Source: Anthoceros angustus
Taxonomy: Eukaryota > Streptophyta > Anthocerotopsida > Anthocerotales > Anthocerotaceae
Assembly (NCBI GenBank): GCA_010909165.1
Contig: MU008199.1
Span: 62,001-126,000 of the forward strand
DNA: 64,000 nt
Direction of reading: 5' to 3'
This document shows positions 10,990 through 21,498 of the stretch, in pieces; the stretch's first letter is position 1, and each line of letters starts with the position of its first letter. A model generated the notes under the pieces. That model did not search any database. It worked only from the letters and a program-made list of their open reading frames with translations, and was not told the origin of the DNA. A program made the position numbers and the translations under genes.

Positions 10990-12127
10990 GCCCCTTCATT
11001 TCCTTCATTCTTTTGTCTGACGTCAAACCAGCCACGTTCTTAAGGCCTCCCATTTCGCTTTTCTCCATTCAATTCAATAAAAGTAGTGAAAGTGGTCTCA
11101 CACACAACTATGGCATACCAAAGCGGACAGTCGCGCCAAACTCGTTCAATTCAATAAAAGTAACTCGTACAATACACCACAATATATAGGCATCTATAAG
11201 AATATACCACCGAATCTAGTACGAAGGTGCTACCTCACCACACATGTTCACATGTCCGCTTTGGCACCCTAACCAAGAGCGGCCAAGCATCAAAGGAGAC
11301 ACTTTTTTTTCTTCCAAACGTGTCTATGCTTCAAAACCTTTCAACACTTTCAATATGAAAACAAAGAGGCACTCTCTGGTTTGAGAGACCGTCACACTAT
11401 GTTTTCAAAGTCTCCCGCCCTACCCTATACGATTATGTTTTCTTCAATGCTATCACATGGCCATCAAACCCCAACCTGGCCGCCGCGCCAACTGCCCCAT
11501 CCGGTTGCCAAACCCTACCTCGGCCGCAGCCATGGTCTTCCAACCCTATCTCGGCCACGGCCATGGTTTGCGAACCCTTCACACGGCCACGGCCGTGTCC
11601 GCGTCTTCTGAGCAAGTGAAATTCGATTGGTCTTTTTCTTGGGGAACTCGAGATTTACAGAGAAGGAAGAAACAAGATCGTGCTCGAAACAGGAAGAGGG
11701 GATGGTGATGGAACATGCAAGCAACCTTCAAAGCTTCTGAGTTAGGGTCCTTACAGCTTCTAAGATAGCTCCACATACATTTGGTGCCCTCAACATCGTC
11801 GAAACAAGAAGAGACTCAAAATAAAGATAAAGCTGTTGAGATGTTGAGGCTACAAACGACCAAAGACGCGGCTAGGCTGCAAGAATGGATCCTATTGACT
11901 TGCTTAGTAGAAATGGCCTCGCAGTCGAGTATGCAGTTGTGACGGGTATCCTTCGCCATATCCTGGATGAAGTGAAGCAAGGAGCAGACTTGAAGGTAGT
12001 TGCTGATACGCAGAAGGCACCTGTTGAGTCTCCTGTAACAGAAAGACCGAGATTTGCAGAGGGTAGCACCACATCTTCCAGCATCAGAAGCCATCAAGCA
12101 CACCAACACCTGAACTTCCAGCGTCTG
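10990..12127. other. Spacer with inverted motif pair and a 32-bp repeat
   Basis: The 12-mer 'ccaaagcggaca' at 11118 is mirrored by 'tgtccgctttgg' at 11253. A roughly 32-bp unit carrying 'cggccacggccatgg' repeats about three times at 11500-11600. A frame opening at 11885 (MDPIDLLSRNGLAVEYAVV) looks coding for some 60 codons before running into the duplicated block, but I do not recognise it. Confidence 0.5.
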
Positions 12128-15100
12128 CAGCAATTAGCTACACCAGCACCAACGTCTACATTACGACCTGACCAAAAACGTATACATTGGCCTCCAACGA
12201 GCATAAGTTCACAGCAAAGAGGAGCCATGTCATTCATCAAAAAAGGAGTCCACTGCACACATCGCAAAACTGCACAGCTTGCATCATACTCTAATTCTTA
12301 TTGCGGTGCCCTTCCTACGACGCATCCTTCGCCTCCCCTAACCCAAAGCATACAAGAGCTGCTGCTGCAGCTCAAAGCCCTAGGGTTGAGGACCAAGCCT
12401 ACTCCATCGCGTCCTCCATGGCCTTCATGCTCAGGCGGAGGCCGTTCAACATGGCCTCCATTGCCTAAACTGCGCTCCGCATCCCGCGCAATATTGCCCT
12501 CAGATCCCGTTCGCCCGCGACGCCGCCTCCAGAAGCCCGCATTCGGGCATTGGGTGTTGCTAGCACTCGCCTTGGCCGCCGCGCTTTCTCCTCCGACATC
12601 GTGTCCGACTCTGTGTAGTCTCACTTCCTCCCTCTTGTGCTCACCCTCAGCGGAGTAGGGGTCCTCTGTTCACTCTGCTCTCCCTCTCCTTTCGACATTG
12701 GCTCTGCTCCGCCACTATCAGCTCCTCGTGCTCCTCCTCCTCCTCCTCCTCCTCCAGTGTGCCGCTGAATGTTGGCCTCCACCGGTGGCCCGCATGCCTC
12801 GCCCGCCTGCATGCCTCGCCTAAAAGCCACGAGAGGAGGTGCGACCGCTATCCCGCCCATTGCCGCACCGCCGCCTCACCCCGCCTGCATGCCTCGCCCG
12901 CCTGACCCTAAAGCCCTAATTGGAGGCCACCGCTACCCGCCCCAACTCGGCCGCTTGAATGGTCGCCGCACTTGCCGCAGCAATTGCAAGTCCGTGTGCA
13001 GAGAATCCGTGAATCGCACGTGCAGAGGAACTGCAGTGGGGAAAAAGGGGTTCTGTGCCTCGCCATTCCTTGCCCGCCCCAACTCGGCCGCTGAATGGTC
13101 GCCGCACTTGCCGACTAGAGGAGAAACTGCAAGTTTGAAGCCTAAAGATTCCCTGAACCGCGCGGTCGCACAAGGATCTTCAGTGCGGAAAAGAAAGGGG
13201 TTCTGCGTGCCTCGCCCCGCCCCGCCTGCATGCCTCGTCTCTGCTCGCCTCGCCCCGCCTGCATGCCTTGCCTCTGCCTAAAAGCCCTGAGAGAGGGACG
13301 GCTTGGCTACCACCTCGGTACCAGCCCAACCCTCTACCCCGCTATCAGCCCAACCCGCTACCCCGTTACCAGCCCAACCCTAAAATCGACCGCCTTGGCT
13401 TGCCGCGGGCACCTGCCGCCCGCATAAACTGCAAAAAAAAATCCTTATTGCACACGCGCGCGCAAGGAACCATAGTACGGAAAAAAAAGGGGTTGGGTTT
13501 GTGTGTAAGAGTGCTCATGAAGTGGCCGCTTTGGTGCGTTCGCTTTGGGCAACCTCAATTCGGTTGGGTTACCAAAGCGGACATAAGCAAGTCATGTGGT
13601 ATGAAGAAAAGTTTCGCGTGCGAAAAAAAGTGCCCCATCCCCTTCTTTCAAAAGATTTTCTTCTGGAAGATTTTCTTTATTTTTCCATCACCATGATAAT
13701 TACCAACAACTTCCAACTTCGCAGATAATTAGCTACACCAAAGACCAACGTCTACATTACGACCTGACCAAAAACGTATACATTGGCCTCCAACGAGCAT
13801 AAGTTCACAGCAAAGAGGAGCCATGTCATTCATCAAAAAAGGAGTCCACTGCACACATCGCAAAACTGCACAGCTTGCATCATACTCTAATTCTTATTGC
13901 GGTGCCCTTCCTACGACGCATCCTTCGCCTCCCCTAACCCAAAGCATACAAGAGCCGCCGCTCAAAGCCCTAGGGTTGAGGACCAAGCCTACCCATCGCC
14001 CTCCATGGCCTTCATGCAGGAGGCCGCTCAACATGGCCTCCATTGCCTAAAATCGCGCCTCCGCATCCCGCGCAATATTGCCTCGATCCTGCTCGCCCGC
14101 CCGCCTGCATGCCTCGCCCGCATTCGGCATTGGGTGTTACTAGCACTCGCCTTGGCCGCGCTTTCTCCTCCGACATCGTGTCCGACTGTAGTCTCACTTC
14201 CTCCCTCTTGTGCTCACCTCGGAGTAGGGGTCCTCTGCTCACTCGCCTCCTCTCCTTTCGACATTGGCTCGCCTCCGCCACCACGCCTCGTGCTCCTCCT
14301 CCTCCTCCTCCTCCTCCAAGGTGCCGCTGAATGTTGGCCTCCACCGGTGGCCCGCACATGCCGTGGTAGCTGGGCTGCGGCATCCAAGAGGAGAGGAGGT
14401 GCGACCGCTATCCCGCCCATTGCCGACCGCCGCCTCACCCCGCCTGATCGCATGCCTCGCCCGCCCGCCTGACCCTAAAGCCCTAATTGGAGAGGCCACC
14501 CTGCTACCCGCCCGCCCCAACTCGGCCGCTTGAATGGTCGCCGGCACTTGCCGCTGCAGCAATTGCAAGTCTGGTGTGCAGAGAATCCGTGAATCGCACG
14601 TGCACAGAGGAACTGCAGTGGGGGGAAAAAAGGGGTTCTGTGTGCCTCGCCATTCCTTGCCCCGCCCCAACTCGGCCGCCTTGGCTTGCCATCGGCACTT
14701 GCCGACTAGAGGAGAAACTGCAAGTTTGAAGCCTAAAGATTCCCTGAACCGCGCGGTCGCACAAGGATCTTCAAGGAAAGAAAGGGGTTCTGCCTCGCCC
14801 GCCCGCTGCATGCCTGCCTCGCCGCCCGCCTCACCGCATGCCTTGCCTCGCCTAAAAGCCACGAGAGGGACGGCTACCACCCCAGACCAGCCCAACCTCT
14901 ACCCCGCTATCACCCCAACCCGCTACCCTGCTACCAGCCCAACCCTAAAATCGACCGCCTCACCGCATGCCTGCCTCGCCCGCCCGCCCGCATAAACCGC
15001 AAAAAATCCTTATTGCACACGCGCAAGGAACCATAGTAATGGAAAAAAAGGTTGGGTTTGTGTAAGAGTGCTCATGAAGTGGCGCTTTGGTGCGTTCGCT

Positions 15101-15270
15101 TTGGGCAACCTCAATTCGGTTGGGTTACCAAAGCGGACATAAGCAAGTCATGTGGTATGAAGAAAAGTTTCGCGTGCGAAAAAAAGTGCCCCATCCCCTT
15201 CTTTCAAAAGATTTTCTTCTGGAAGATTTTCTTTATTTTTCCATCACCATGATAATTACCAACAACCTCG
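12128..15270 (+). repeat. Tandem direct duplication, two units of about 1.55 kb
   Basis: Unit 1 (about 12128-13720) and unit 2 (about 13728-15270) both begin 'ttagctacacca' and 'ccaacgtctacattacgacc', and both end 'ccatcaccatgataattacc' plus 'aacaac'. They match along their whole length apart from many small indels in stretches rich in 'cgcctgcatgcctcgcc', 'ctcctcctcctc' and 'ctaccccgctatcagcc'. Long frames inside (for example 11885-12658 and 13897-14472) change between the two copies, so they are unlikely to be conserved proteins. The near end of each unit carries 'ttaccaaagcggacat'. Confidence 0.9.
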
Positions 15271-16766
15271 ATTCCTTGTTGTCCTCTACTACACATCGAA
15301 AGGCAGAGGCTATTATTTTCCCACAGCAACTGGAAAGGACAATCCAAACCAACAAGGATGGTGATGTGGAGGAGGGCGCGTCTTCGTGCCGGAATTTTCA
15401 AGACAGCCTTCCATCGGCGCAGACAACAAGCTGCCTAAGGTATCTCAAACTTGCAGAAGTCGGTGAGAGGAGCAAATGAGTGATGATAGTGAACAAGCCG
15501 TGCACTTCAACTCTTGGTTTTCGACGTGCCTATGTCACCAGCATGTGGGCATATGCATCAGAATATGCTTTAGGGACCTCTATGGAAGGTTAGAGGGCGA
15601 GGGCAACCAGTATATATGGAAGCCTCCGCGACAACCACGAACACATCCAGAAAGTTGGGTTCTATGCGATGTGTAAGGGCAAACCCCGTGTTGGTTTGAC
15701 TCACGTGGTTGAGTTCGGGTTCCACAACATCTCTTGGAATCCGCTCGAAGGCCTTTCTTGATGTTAATGGTCAAGTCGAAATTTTGTGCATTACTTAATT
15801 GAAAGCCCTAAATGCAAGCAACAATGTATCAACCTCGAGTGTGAGAAAGAAATTCACGCGGAAATAGATCCGCACAACAGTACATCGAAAGACTCAATAA
15901 TGGTCAATTTATTGTTTAGGGGTTAGAAAATCACATAACGTGCGATGGTATCTAGGCACGTACTCAGATGACCTCGGGAAGAGTAAAGTCTCTTCCTGTT
16001 GGGATGATACGATGTGTAACATAGGGGAATCAGAACCCTTGCTGAAGATTTCTCCCCCGGGGTTATTTTGATTTATTTTCAAAATACCAAATTAAAAAAA
16101 ATAGAATATAGGAAACAACTCACCATGCGACAACCGAGAATAGAATATAGGAAACAACTTACCATAGATTAGCTGAGATTACTCCATGGAACGGGCAAAC
16201 GATGAAGAATGGAAAGCCCTGAACTTCAAAAAGCAGCGATGAAGAGTGGAAAGCCCTAGACTCCAAGAAGTCGCATAATGAAGAGTGGAGTGCTTTTAAA
16301 CTAATTGAGGTGAGCTTGCAATATATATAAGGGCTAGAACAACAATTTAAAACCATTTAGTTTGTTTTATGCTGCAAGCCTTATGTTGGGAGAGCTTCTC
16401 GAGAGCCTATTTAGTGAGCTTGTCCTTGAGCCAAGGGCAATAGCCAGTCCAGTTAGGCGTAGAGGAAGTCCCCGAGACTAATGTTTGAGAGGTAATGCAC
16501 ACAAGCACGTAGAGGAAGTCCCCGAGACAGCAGAGGCCAAAAAGGAGGCAACTAACACGAGGCGATCAGCCCAAAACGGAACTGACTGGAACCGAAAGAA
16601 GCCGGGCAGAAAGAAGCCTACACAGAAACCAAAAAACGGTAGGTTTTTGAAACACCTGAGTACCATAAAAACTGAATGGAACCGGACTTTGTTCATTTCT
16701 TCTACTTACTCTAACTTGTTTTCCACTGCCACGGACCACTTGAGCGGAAGGGCAGGGAAGAGCGGG
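15271..16766. other. Spacer upstream of the FHA gene with short local repeats
   Basis: No supportable gene. 'agaatataggaaacaact' is duplicated at 16105 and 16141. A unit with 'gatgaagagtggaaagccct' occurs about three times at 16201-16290. 'gtagaggaagtccccgagac' is duplicated about 51 bp apart near 16458 and 16509. The last part presumably includes the FHA promoter and leader. Confidence 0.55.
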
Positions 16767-18196
16767 ATGGCAGAGAAAGTGGAGCTTGGGTTTGCAAAGC
16801 TGCAGGGGGAAGATTTCGAGTATTACATGCAGTCGTATTCCATCATTCTGGGGAGAAATAGCAAGAAGTCGTATGTGGATGTGGACTTAGCGCTTGGTCG
16901 GGGCGGTGGGATGAACATTTCTCGGCAACACGCCAAGATCTTCTATGACTTTGATCGGAAGAGGTTCGTGCTAGAAGTTCTTGGGAAGAACGGGTGCTAT
17001 GTGGATGGAGCTCATATTCAGCCGGGCCTGGAGCCCGTGAAGCTGAACTCGCAGGAATTGTTGCAAATCGGGGATAAAAAGTTCTACTTTCTGTTGCCGG
17101 TGAGCAAGAAGGCTTCCAGAACAGCCTCTGCGGCTGCGGCCGGGTCGTCCAGGAAGAGGCCTGCCAATCCGGGGAGGACGTCCAAGTCCTCGTTGGAGGA
17201 TGGTTCACAAGCGCCACCTCCGAAAAGGAGGAGTCAGCCCAAGGGCGAGGTCGGCAGTGGTAGAGGGAGGAAGGAGCCAGCCGTTGTTCCTCATGCAGGA
17301 GAAGCAGCTGGGAGTAGCTCCGCACACGGCCCTTCTTCTATCACTGGTTAGCACTCGTCGACATTACTGTAGGGTTAGACTCCAATATAGGTTTAGAAAT
17401 TGACTCTGATGATATGTGTCCGTTCTTCACGGCTGTGATCTTGATCAATGGCGGCAGAGCCTAGAAGACGGGCGGATTCTGAATCTGATAACGCAGCTGT
17501 GCAACCTGAGGACAGAGATGTTCTGTCAGCAGCCTCAACGGCATTGGCAGAGCACACTAACCCTGGAGAGTGGATGCCTTTGGCAAAATTGTATTCGGAG
17601 GTATGTTGTTGTTCCCGACATAGAGCTGTGGAGATTGTATGTGGGCTGTCCACTCGCTCGCAGGGGACTGCGTGGTGGGCTCCTCTGACAGTCTGGATGA
17701 GATTACGAATTGTTTTCAGATTAGCCTGCTGCTTGATTTCGAAGCATGCTCTGCTCTACCATGTAACGCAGATGAGCCAACCGTACTTGTTAGAAACATC
17801 AGCAGACCTAGCTGCATGTGTGGTGTCTTTGACAGAATTTTGAATGAATGTGTCATGCACTAGAGAGAGTTGGCTTTCTACGTATACAAGAGCTGTGAAA
17901 GTTTGTAGGCCATGTCTAGGCAGATAGTAGGTTGTGACTTGACGCACCTTCTGAGACAGCTTTTGGTCTTTGTCCTGCAGCTCACTGAGCATTACTCTCA
18001 TATATGCCCACCAGCAGTACTTCAAAGACATCTGCCACCAGAGACTGGGAACAATGCTGATAGTGAGGTCAAGTTAAAGCCCTGGGCAGGCCTTCTAGCT
18101 TTGCTGAGGAGATATCCACAGCGGTTCATCATCAACACTAAGCTCAAGGGTCGTATCACAGCAGAATATGTGTCATTGGTTGCGGAACATCCGTGA
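16767..18196 (+). CDS. FHA-domain nuclear protein, plant FHA2-like
   Basis: Three exons in consistent phase: 16767-17346, 17458-17600 and 17981-18196, giving about 312 residues. An N-terminal forkhead-associated domain covers roughly residues 8-115. It includes the plant signature FAKLQGEDFEYYMQ, the phosphothreonine-loop core YSIILGRNSKKS, NISRQHAKIFYDF and LEVLGKNGCYVDG. A basic, Ser/Lys/Arg-rich linker with a likely nuclear signal (PPPKRRSQPK) follows. The C-terminus has a second conserved block (NPGEWMPLAKLYSEV, then GLLALLRRYPQRFIINTKLKG) found in plant FHA2 proteins and resembling a winged-helix fold. FHA domains bind phosphothreonine, and the plant homologues act in nuclear transcription or rRNA-related control. 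The frame is open further upstream, but the chosen ATG starts at the family-conserved N-terminus. Confidence 0.9.
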
Positions 18197-19195
18197 GAGG
18201 TTTCCGAGGGCAGACAGACACATGTGACAACTGAGGCTGGTTTTTTCTTTTCCGGAGCTGTTTTCCCCGGCGATCCTTCCATGGCGCTTTTTTTCTTTCC
18301 CTGAGGAGAGTTTCTGGTAGGCGTGCAGCTTGCTCAGACGCCTGCCCCTGTTGAGCATGGTCTACGGTAGACAATAGTTGCTGGTGCGGATCCTCATCTG
18401 CTGTTGATTTCTCAGCATCGCCAATCTTAACTTCTTGTACAAAGCACCTTTTCTTGGAACACGCAAGGCTAGTGAACGTATTTGCAAATGGTTTGCTGTC
18501 CTGACAGGGCTTCTCTGAGCCTTCATGGGGCTCTCCAGCCTGTTGAGCTGGGCGACATTTCCTGCTGAAGGGCAGCTACAACAGACGTGTCATTTCTGCA
18601 TGTCGCAAGTCCAGCATGTCGGCAGCAGGTCAACCACAAAATCCTTGGAGTCCGCTGTAAAGAATGGAACCTCCCAATCAACCCCAAAAGTCGAAAGGCC
18701 TACGGGGAAGCAACGAAGACAGAGCAGCTTGCCGGCTAATGTGGTGTGAACGGGATGACACAGTCACAAGGGAATCCACATGGAAGAATGAGGGCTGCTG
18801 GTGGGAAGGAACACGGTTTCCGCACGAGTTGGATCTGATCTTATTGCTGTGCCCGGCTGCCTCCTGTTCCGGTAACTGGGTGGGTTGCGATTGATGACCT
18901 AGGCCGTACTCAGGCATCCCTCCCATCTCTGATTGATGGTGCTGCATTTCTGGGGGCCAGGCCAATCCCTGGAAGTTAACTTCGGGGAGGTGAAAGGGGG
19001 CCGGGGCAGCCCACTGCCCAGCCATATCCCACTAGGTGGAGGTGAAAATGGGCAAATGTCGCAACAGGCTAAATCAGCACAGCAAGCATCAGCATTACAG
19101 AGATCCAGCGTTGGGCCAGGTGGGATGGAGTCTTGCTCTCGATCTTCAACGTTACTCCGTCCCCGCGGCTTGACTGCCATTTTGGAGGAAGACAC
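18156..19195 (-). CDS. Possible unrecognised gene on the minus strand
   Basis: I do not recognise a family. Three minus-strand frames look coding. 19195-18899 starts MSSSKMAVKPRGRSNVEDRE and has a Cys cluster (LCNADACCADLACCDIC). 19025-18678 is rich in Gln, His and Pro. About 18560-18156 is very basic (RERKKAPWKDRRGKQLRKRK), preceded by Cys-rich stretches. They could be successive exons of one nuclear protein, but I could not settle the splice sites. The last frame overlaps the 3' end of the FHA gene in antisense. It may equally be chance. Confidence 0.3.
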
Positions 19196-20700
19196 AAGTT
19201 ACCGCATCTCGCCAGGTAGCCAGGGTACGATCTTCGGATGAGGAGAGCATGTACTGCCCTTATTATAGCTCTTGAGCAAGCTGTGACTCGCGCAGGGACA
19301 CGGTCTTTTACCGCATGCCCTGCCGCGGTTGGGGATCCCCGGATCTGCTGGCACTCTTGAATACGAATATTCCGCCGATTCCAGCCTGCAGGAGATAAAT
19401 CGTTCAGCGTTGCCGATGTACTTACACTGCAAAGTCCAAACGGATGAAAAAATGGCTTTTCCTTGGGAATCGTTGCAAGACCCAAGTCGTTATTCTGACC
19501 CATCTAGAAGATTTTGCTTTTAGTGTCACAATTGCTTGCATCATCCGTGCCAAATAGCAAGACCATATCCCCACCCTTTCCCTTGTTCTCACTGTCCAAG
19601 ATAATGCCTATATGATCTTCAACTTATTGGGAGTGACATTGGGGATGTATGTACGATGTGGTACATGTTGAGGACTAGGAAAATAAAGATTATTAAATTT
19701 AGTTATCTTAAAAAATAATATTATGACAAGGTCATGTTGGACAAGGTAGCTTTGGGTAATGGTGGTACAAATACAATTTTGTCAGCTTGGAAGTGAAGAG
19801 CATGTGAGTTTCAAATGACTTCTTCTACCGTGACTTTTGTTACGGCAAACAACAATCATGTGTCCATGTTTACTGAAAAGGGTTTGGCCAAGATGAATGC
19901 AAACCTTAGGTACAAGTAGGAAAACAATGATTCTCTGTCTCACAATTTACATATGTCAGATAGTTAATATAACACCCCACACATAGCTAATATTCACTTG
20001 GGACACATGGTGAGCCACCCAAGGTTGCTTATCCGCAACGACATGCCAACAAGGCCATGGTACCAATCAGAGGCATCTTGTCAGGAAGAACCAAAAATTA
20101 TCGTGCACTGCATTGTACAGCAGCATCAAACCAAAGGTGGGTCGGATGCATCCAGTCTGGGAGAGACCCAACCCCATCGTGCACTGCAACATGTTAAAGC
20201 AATCGTGCATTGGAGGGACCCGAGATAGTGAGGAGTCAGTCGAACTCTGCAACATGTCGCGTCGCAACCACCCACCCACCAACCTAGTGTCAGATCTTTT
20301 CTCCCTAGAATTTGTACATCTATAATTGCATTACATGGCAAGTTTTAATCTTGCTCCTTTGCTAACCTGACAATGATGACCTATCCCTAGCCGCCCTTGT
20401 GGCATGCAATCCTGCATCGTGAAGGGCGTAACTAACCAAGCTCGGTAAGATGATTTGCTCTCTTTCTTGCACAGTACAAGGTGACCTTATCTGTCGCTGA
20501 ACCACCTCCACTCCACCAAAGAGCTCCAGGACAAGTCTGCAACAATCGTGCAAGTGGGCACGAGATGGTGGTTGTCAGTCAGTCGGTCCTGAATGTGTGT
20601 GACGATGACGATGACAAAGCTCTGACAAACCTATGATACTGTTACAGCTGTGATTTTGTGCTGAGAGTAGGACATGTCCTCTTCCTTTGGGCTACCATGG
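19196..20700. other. Spacer, no gene seen
   Basis: Moderately AT-rich sequence with scattered short frames and no family resemblance. The words 'catcgtgcactgc' and 'tcgtgcactgcaac' recur near 20101 and 20176, a minor local duplication. Confidence 0.6.
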
Positions 20701-21498
20701 ACACCTAGCTGTTATGTACATAGCTACGTGTGTGAGAAGGAATATAAACCTAGAGGTGGGGAAAGGAGGGGAGGTAGGAAGGAAAAGAGGCAAGTTGGTT
20801 AGATGATTGAGTGAGCGTAGGATTATCCGGGGATAAGGGAAGTGGGTGGGAAATTGGAACTGGGACATTTGCCGGGTACGGGGAATGTGAAAACGGAGGG
20901 GAACGTCGACGCCTTCGGGTTTGCCTCTGGGTTTGGCTTCGCGTTTGGCCCGCCAAGCCGAAAAAGTCGAGGACACATCGACCCACAATTCGCTCAAAAG
21001 AGGCGACGCGGAGGAAGGGAAGGAGAAAGAGGGGCAGGCTTGCCTGGCTTTGCCTTGGCTCGCCTTCGCTTCTCCTGGCCTGGCCTGTCTTCCACCTCAC
21101 TGCCCCACCCCCGCCTTGCCCGCTCTCTTCCCTGGACTTGGTGGGCTCGTGCGAGAGCGAGAGTGTGAGCAGCTGGGCTTTGGCACTTCGTCTTGTCTCT
21201 CTCGCTCCTGCTCCTGCTCCTGCTGCTGCTTTCCCCTCTTGTTCTCCTTCCTGTGCTGCTTCTGCTGCTGCTGCGCTCTGCTGCTGCGCTCTGCTGCTGC
21301 CAGCGAGTGCGTTTGTGGGTGAGACGGTCAGCGAGGGAGCGGGCCCGAGCTCGAGCTCCCCTTGCCCAGCAGCCGCGCCGGGGTATTGGGCATTGGGGGC
21401 CGGCGGCGGATCGGAGAGGGATCCAGCGGAGCCGTGGGCGGCAGATGTGCAGATCTGTGGAGAAGCGCGCGCGGTGGAGGTAGGGTGGGCCGGGAGGC
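20701..21498 (+). other. Upstream and leader region of the kinase gene
   Basis: GC content rises sharply towards the kinase start. 21200-21310 is a CTG/CTCCTG microsatellite ('tcctgctcctgctcctgctg' and following). It keeps long frames open on both strands, but these are compositional. This probably contains the promoter and 5' leader of the kinase gene. Confidence 0.5.
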
